From positions 1 through 6,968 of the forward strand of contig DJWN01000109.1 of assembly GCA_002440975.1 (NCBI GenBank): DNA of 6,968 nt. The letters run 5' to 3'. Numbering within the stretch: position 1 is the first letter of the stretch; the number at the start of each line of letters is the position of its first letter. This stretch comes from Bacteroidales bacterium UBA6229. Lineage in GTDB: Bacteria; Bacteroidota; Bacteroidia; Bacteroidales; F082. This document shows positions 1 through 3,607 of this stretch, piece after piece. The notes beneath the pieces were generated by a model. The model had not been told where the DNA came from and made no database searches. It saw only the letters and a program-made list of their open reading frames with translations. The position numbers were made by a program, and so were the translations under genes.

Positions 1-59
1 ACATTTACGCAATCATAGAAAACTTCATTGATTTCGTTTGGATTATCCTTGCTGTTCAT
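1..59 (-). CDS. possible 5' end of an unidentified gene, cut by the left edge
   Basis: On the minus strand an ATG at 59-57 opens a frame of about 19 codons that stays open to the window edge and begins MNSKDNPNEINEVFYDC. Its codons (GAA, GAT, AAT, AAC) look typical of the neighbouring genes. It would lie downstream of the minus-strand lipoprotein gene, separated from it by a terminator. The frame is too short to identify, and an open run this long is common by chance. The plus strand is also open from position 3 to a TGA at 84-86 (ending NPVIEHW), so the stretch could instead be the tail of a plus-strand gene. I cannot decide between the two. Confidence 0.25.
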   Translation of the reverse strand, partial: MNSKDNPNEINEVFYDCVN

Positions 60-67
60 TGGAATCC

Positions 68-92
68 GGTGATTGAGCATTGGTGATTGAGC
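68..92. repeat. short tandem repeat of GGTGATTGAGC
   Basis: The 11-base unit GGTGATTGAGC occurs at 68-78 and again, unchanged, at 82-92, a period of 14 bases. Similar 'TTGGTGATTGA' strings are familiar to me from non-coding gaps in Bacteroidota genomes, often as degenerate tandem runs. The copies here are seen directly; membership of a wider family is from memory. Confidence 0.55.
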
Positions 93-140
93 GACTTGTA
101 CTGAGCACCTGTGGTGAGCCTGTCGAACCATGTCGAAGTA
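93..140. repeat. dispersed intergenic repeat-like element
   Basis: This GC-richer block has the strings CTGAGCACC (101-109), GGTGAGCCTGTCGAA (113-127) and a second TGTCGAA at 131-137, 10 bases after the first. Strings of the type 'TGAGCCTGTCGAA' recur between genes of many Bacteroidota genomes, where they give spurious peptides such as LSTCGEPVEP. That association is from memory, not from a search. The block sits between two gene ends, next to a tandem repeat and a terminator, as expected of such an element. No flanking duplication or transposase was seen. Confidence 0.55.
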
Positions 141-154
141 AGCCGAGAGCATCA

Positions 155-181
155 CAAAAGGCGGGAACACCACCCCCGCCT
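155..181 (-). terminator. Rho-independent terminator of the lipoprotein gene
   Basis: Read on the minus strand, a perfect 7-base stem AGGCGGG (181-175) and CCCGCCT (165-159) encloses a 9-base loop and is followed by TTTG. It begins about 30 bases after the lipoprotein gene's stop codon, the expected place. The U-tract is short, four bases counting the last base of the stem, so termination may be incomplete. Confidence 0.6.
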
Positions 182-211
182 CAAGCAGTGCTCCTTTTGC
201 ATGAAATAACT

Positions 212-853
212 CTATTTCCTTACCCAACCTTCTTTCTGCAGTTGTTTCATAACCAAAGCTGCATAGCCTTCGCCAAATTCACCAAGATTGGCAGGTTCGT
301 AGCTTTTGGATTGCAGGTTCCAGACCAACTTATCGGTTTTCAGATCATAGAGGTTTCCTTCAATAAAATAAACATTCTCTTTCACATAATAGCCCGGATC
401 GTAAATTAATGGATAACGAAAATTATAATAGCCATAATAGGAGCCGTAAAAAGGATAGCTGATCATGGGATCCGGGGTTCCGGGCACATAACGATCCTGC
501 GTTTCGGCATGAAGCAGTGCCACAGTAAATACGGCATCAGCACCTGACCGGACGATTTCTTCGTGTAATATCTGTTTGTCAGGCCTCTCGGCCAAAAATC
601 CGGATGGCAACACCTCGGAACCGATAACGGTTTCAAATCCCTTGGCCCTAGCAGCATCGGCCAGCTGTTTTTCAACCACCGAACGCGAAGTATTGTGCGA
701 TCCAAGTGCCAAAATAAAAATCTTTTGATAAGGTTCTTCAGGAAGTGCCTCACGATTCACATAACTGCCTGTTACGTATTGCGAAGGACCGCATGAAACA
801 AAGAACAGACTTAAAAAAAATACACCTAAAAAGAGCTTCTTAATCATTTTCAT
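212..853 (-). CDS. outer- or inner-membrane lipoprotein of unknown function
   Basis: This encodes a 213-residue exported lipoprotein. From the ATG at 853 it begins MKMIKKLFLGVFF, a lysine-rich start and hydrophobic core ending in FVSC, with the lipidated Cys at residue 21. The frame extends upstream only to a TTG at 886, which would put 11 polar residues before the signal peptide, so the ATG is preferred. The mature part has a KIFILAL strand, a helix (roughly residues 57-72), a GADAVFTVALL strand, a Tyr-rich stretch (about 132-158), and a final LYDLKTDKLVWNLQS hairpin and helix. This layout resembles small Bacteroidota lipoproteins with a TolB-N/CsgG-like alpha/beta fold, but I cannot name a family. 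No acidic surface-export signal follows the Cys, so a periplasm-facing location is likelier. It is transcribed alone, divergently from dnaX. Being a real gene is near certain; its role is unknown. Confidence 0.85.
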   Translation of the reverse strand: MKMIKKLFLGVFFLSLFFVSCGPSQYVTGSYVNREALPEEPYQKIFILALGSHNTSRSVVEKQLADAARAKGFETVIGSEVLPSGFLAERPDKQILHEEIVRSGADAVFTVALLHAETQDRYVPGTPDPMISYPFYGSYYGYYNFRYPLIYDPGYYVKENVYFIEGNLYDLKTDKLVWNLQSKSYEPANLGEFGEGYAALVMKQLQKEGWVRK

Positions 854-892
854 TTTGTTTTGATCAGTGGTTGATGTTTTGCTCAAAAGCTC

Positions 893-908
893 AAACCACC
901 AATGGTTT
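893..908. repeat. inverted repeat in the divergent gap
   Basis: AAACCA (893-898) and TGGTTT (903-908) form a perfect 6-base dyad around a CCAA loop, followed on the plus strand by more T. Just before it, GCTCAAA occurs twice with an 8-base period (881-887 and 889-895). The dyad lies in the leader of the lipoprotein gene on the minus strand and could be an operator or an mRNA hairpin, but a dyad this short in AT-rich DNA may be chance. Confidence 0.3.
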
Positions 909-978
909 TTATTTACTGCAAATTAAAGGATTTTTGAATTCCTTTCAGTCAAAAAATGCCTGAACATAAAATTTCAAG

Positions 979-986
979 TATTTTTG
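979..986 (+). promoter_or_regulatory. Bacteroidota-type -7 box upstream of dnaX
   Basis: TATTTTTG fits the Bacteroidota -7 consensus TAnnTTTG exactly and lies 25 bases before the dnaX start codon. No clear TTG or TTTG -33 element is visible about 20 bases upstream, so the call rests on one box in AT-rich DNA. No Shine-Dalgarno sequence precedes the ATG, which is common in this phylum. Confidence 0.45.
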
Positions 987-1011
987 TTCAGTAAAAAACA
1001 GGACTTAGCTC

Positions 1012-2760
1012 ATGGACAACTTCATCGTTTCTGCCCGAAAATACCGCCCCACCACTTTTGATACCGTGGTCGGACAACAAGCCATCACCAACACACTCAA
1101 AAACGCCATTCGAAACAACACCCTGGCGCAGGCTTTTCTATTCACCGGTCCGCGTGGTGTAGGCAAAACCACCTGTGCCCGCATCATGGCCAAAACGATC
1201 AACTGCCTCACTCCTACTCCCGAGATGGAAGCCTGCGATCAGTGCGAATCCTGTATCTCTTTCAACAGATCCAACTCCTTTAACATCCACGAGTTGGATG
1301 CCGCATCCAATAATTCTGTCGAAGATATCCGAAATCTGGTCGATCAGGTGCGTATCCCTCCGCAGGTTGGAGCTTACAAGATTTATATCATCGATGAGGT
1401 GCATATGCTGTCGCAGGCGGCTTTTAACGCCTTCCTGAAAACACTGGAAGAGCCACCCTCCTACGCTAAATTTATCCTGGCCACCACCGAAAAACATAAA
1501 ATCATTCCTACCATACTATCACGTTGTCAGATATTTGATTTTAAACGTATTACGCTAGAAGATATCAGCAGTCACCTGGCTTTTGTAGCCTCCAAAGAAG
1601 GTGTGGAAGCCGATGCCGAAGCCTTGAATATCATCGCCCAGAAAGCTGATGGTGCCTTACGCGATGCCTTGTCAATATTTGATCAGATGGTGAGCTTTTC
1701 GGGCAGGCATATCACTTATAAAGATGTGATCGAAAACCTCAACGTGCTCGACTACGATTATTATTTCAACATCATCGAACAAATCCTGCAACAGGATACT
1801 TCGGCTGTGTTGCTTACCCTGAACGAGATCATCGATAATGGCTTCGATCCACAGCATTTTATTCACGGATTGGGCAGCCATCTGCGTAGCCTGCTGGTTA
1901 GCAAGGATGAAGCAACAATCAGGCTGATGGAAGTTAGCAAAAGCTTGCAGGATCGTTATGCAGAACAGTCACGTAGATGTAGTCCGCAATTTTTGCTGCA
2001 GGCACTCAACCTCAATAACCAGTGCGATCTCAACTACCGAAACAGCAGCAACAAAAGGCTGCACCTCGAAATCACGCTCATGCAGCTTTGTGCACTGTCT
2101 GCCGGAGCATTAACAGATACTACACAGCAAATCAAACCCGCTATTCCTAAGGCAGCAGAGCCCGCCAAAGCTAAGCCTGGCATTTCGCAGCAGCAAAAGC
2201 CGGCCTCATCAGCCGCAGGTTCAACCTCCCCAACTACAGCAAAAGCTGTCTATAACACACCCCCACAACAAGCTTCTGAAACGCCAAATCTGGTACGCGA
2301 ATCACCGCCACGCAGCAATTCGGTTCGTACCGTGTCGATCAACGATGACGAAACAGAATCACAAGACAAGCCGGAGGAGCCGGAACCCGCAACAAAAAAT
2401 GAGTTTACGCAGGAAAAATTAATATTAACCTGGAAAGCTTTTGTAGAAGATTATAAGCATATTTCGCCTAGTTTTGCCACCGCAATAGGCCGGTACGAGC
2501 CACAACTGAAAGAAGATTTTGTGATTGATTTTACCATCGACAACAACCTCATAGCCAACGACAAATTAAATATGAATGCGCTTTTCGACTTTCTAAAAAA
2601 CAAGCTAAACAACAACCAGTTTAAACTGAATCCTATCGTAGCCGAAAAACCGCAATCTGCCGGAGCCTATACCGATCGCGAAAAATTTGAACAAATGGCT
2701 CAACACCGTCCCTATTTAATGACATTAAAGCAAGCGTTAAACCTGGAAACGGAGTTCTAA
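1012..2760 (+). CDS. dnaX: DNA polymerase III subunit gamma/tau
   Basis: This is the ATPase subunit of the clamp loader, which loads the beta sliding clamp and, in its tau form, ties the polymerase to the replisome. The 582-residue product starts with the family's ARKYRPTTFDTVVGQ. It has Walker A GPRGVGKT (46-53), a zinc-binding set C65, C75, C78 and C81, Walker B IIDEVH (126-131), sensor-1 ATTE (157-160), the SRC arginine finger (R171) and sensor-2 ALRDALS (R217). A helical collar domain reaches about residue 365. A Pro/Ala/Ser/Gln-rich, then acidic, linker (about 366-463) leads to a C-terminal domain (464-582), the part that in E. coli tau contacts the polymerase and helicase. The ATG at 1012 gives the normal N-terminus. 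An acetyltransferase gene follows after 10 bases. An A AAA AAT heptamer at codons 461-463, with a -1 frame stop right after it, suggests that a shorter gamma form might also be made. Confidence 0.97.
   Translation: MDNFIVSARKYRPTTFDTVVGQQAITNTLKNAIRNNTLAQAFLFTGPRGVGKTTCARIMAKTINCLTPTPEMEACDQCESCISFNRSNSFNIHELDAASNNSVEDIRNLVDQVRIPPQVGAYKIYIIDEVHMLSQAAFNAFLKTLEEPPSYAKFILATTEKHKIIPTILSRCQIFDFKRITLEDISSHLAFVASKEGVEADAEALNIIAQKADGALRDALSIFDQMVSFSGRHITYKDVIENLNVLDYDYYFNIIEQILQQDTSAVLLTLNEIIDNGFDPQHFIHGLGSHLRSLLVSKDEATIRLMEVSKSLQDRYAEQSRRCSPQFLLQALNLNNQCDLNYRNSSNKRLHLEITLMQLCALSAGALTDTTQQIKPAIPKAAEPAKAKPGISQQQKPASSAAGSTSPTTAKAVYNTPPQQASETPNLVRESPPRSNSVRTVSINDDETESQDKPEEPEPATKNEFTQEKLILTWKAFVEDYKHISPSFATAIGRYEPQLKEDFVIDFTIDNNLIANDKLNMNALFDFLKNKLNNNQFKLNPIVAEKPQSAGAYTDREKFEQMAQHRPYLMTLKQALNLETEF
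2373..2402 (+). promoter_or_regulatory. candidate programmed -1 frameshift site in dnaX
   Basis: The in-frame heptamer A AAA AAT lies at 2394-2400 (end of codon 461, codons 462 and 463). A -1 slip would read AAA AAA and then TGA at 2400-2402, ending the protein at about 463 residues, just before the C-terminal domain. A Shine-Dalgarno-like GGAGGAG (2373-2379) lies 14 bases upstream. E. coli dnaX has the same parts: an upstream SD-like element, A AAA AAG, and a -1 stop one codon later. Against it, AAT is a weaker slip codon than AAG, no strong hairpin follows, and a second heptamer (A AAA AAC, 2595-2601) shows that such strings can occur by chance in this gene. Confidence 0.4.
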
Positions 2761-2770
2761 AAACAACCTA

Positions 2771-3460
2771 ATGAAAGCGGCTAACAATACTACAACAACC
2801 ATCACATTAGATGGAATAACTTTCAGCATCAAACAAAGTGATGATCCTGAAATACTTGAACAGATTAAAGCACTTGACGACAAATACATTGGAATTCATT
2901 ATGCGTTAACTATGGAGCAACTCATAGCTATCGCACACAAGGATGGTTTGCTTGTTGCCCTGCATCAAAATAAGCTGGCAGGCTATAGCCTGATTCTTTT
3001 CGAACCGATCGACAAGCAACATTCATTTGCCTCTGATGAAGCTTTGCTATACGGTACCACTGTAAAAAAAGAATTTCGGCATATCGGGCTCGGAAGTGCA
3101 TTGGCAGGCCTGCAGGAAATAAAAGCCAAAAACAAAGGCATAAAAAAGCTAAGGCTTACAGTAAGACCCGAAAACGCAGCTGCTGTGTTGATGAGACTAA
3201 AAAACAACTTTCAAATAAATGGTTTCGACAGCAATTATTTTGGTGATGAATCGCCACGTTTTGTTATGGAGAAAAATATTGTGGAATCACTCGAAAAACC
3301 TGCAAAACCGGTAAATCACCGTGCCAGCCTGGTACTCACTCCTGACCACAAACCCTCGCAAACAACACTAACCATGCTTGCTATGGCTTTTAGTGTGGGC
3401 ATGAAAGTGTATGCTTATTACCCGGAAAGCGACCAGGCAATACGTTTGTTGCTTGGGTAA
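2771..3460 (+). CDS. GNAT-family N-acetyltransferase with C-terminal extension
   Basis: This is a predicted acetyl-CoA-dependent acetyltransferase of 229 residues; its substrate cannot be told from the sequence. The GNAT core covers about residues 15-170. It has a KLAGYSLILF strand pair (68-77), motif A around LYGTTVKKEFRHIGLGSAL, with the acetyl-CoA pyrophosphate-binding RxxGxG pattern at R103, G106 and G108, then the KLRLTVRPENAAAV strand and helix start (126-139) and a closing GFDSNYFGDESPRFVMEK segment typical of motif B. Residues 172-229 are additional to the usual fold; a basic/proline linker precedes a small segment with an AMAFSVGMKVYAYY strand, which I do not recognise. The start lies 10 bases after the dnaX stop, so the two are probably co-transcribed, although no functional link is shown. 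No Shine-Dalgarno sequence is visible. Confidence 0.88.
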   Translation: MKAANNTTTTITLDGITFSIKQSDDPEILEQIKALDDKYIGIHYALTMEQLIAIAHKDGLLVALHQNKLAGYSLILFEPIDKQHSFASDEALLYGTTVKKEFRHIGLGSALAGLQEIKAKNKGIKKLRLTVRPENAAAVLMRLKNNFQINGFDSNYFGDESPRFVMEKNIVESLEKPAKPVNHRASLVLTPDHKPSQTTLTMLAMAFSVGMKVYAYYPESDQAIRLLLG

Positions 3461-3546
3461 GTATCTGATACCTACAAACCAAAACATCACTTACTTGAAC
3501 TAAAACAACTATAAAATTTTTGTAAATATCTTTTTTTATTACGCAC

Positions 3547-3577
3547 TTGTAATTCCTAATCAAAGGACTTAACTTTA
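3547..3577 (+). promoter_or_regulatory. Bacteroidota-type promoter of the secreted modular protein
   Basis: TTG at 3547-3549 and TAACTTTA at 3570-3577 are 20 bases apart, close to the TTTG and TAnnTTTG spacing known for the Bacteroidota housekeeping sigma factor. The -7 box matches in all but its last base. Transcription would begin around 3583-3586, giving a leader of about 25 bases before the ATG at 3608. The rest of the gap (3461-3546) is AT-rich and shows no convincing terminator for the preceding gene. Confidence 0.55.
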
Positions 3578-3607
3578 CCGCTTCAAACCAATTAAAGAAA
3601 TCGCGCT

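Noticed and set aside
80..409. Plus-strand open frame of 109 codons starting in the repeat block
   Set aside because: It begins inside the repeat-like element, crosses the terminator and runs antisense through the well-supported lipoprotein gene; the peptide has no domain-like features.
463..753. Second minus-strand frame inside the lipoprotein gene
   Set aside because: It overlaps the lipoprotein reading frame completely, has no signal or domain, and looks like a by-product of that gene's codon use.
1005..1497. Minus-strand and alternative plus-strand frames within dnaX
   Set aside because: They overlap the most conserved ATPase part of dnaX, whose frame is certain from its motifs.
2595..2624. 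Second slippery heptamer A AAA AAC in dnaX with a -1 stop at 2622-2624
   Set aside because: It has no SD-like element at the right distance and would cut inside the C-terminal domain (codons 529-530), giving a product with no known counterpart; kept only as a control for the first site.
3456..3473. Palindrome GTATCTGATAC at the end of the acetyltransferase gene as a terminator
   Set aside because: A one-base centre cannot form a hairpin loop, the stem is AT-rich, and no T-run follows directly.
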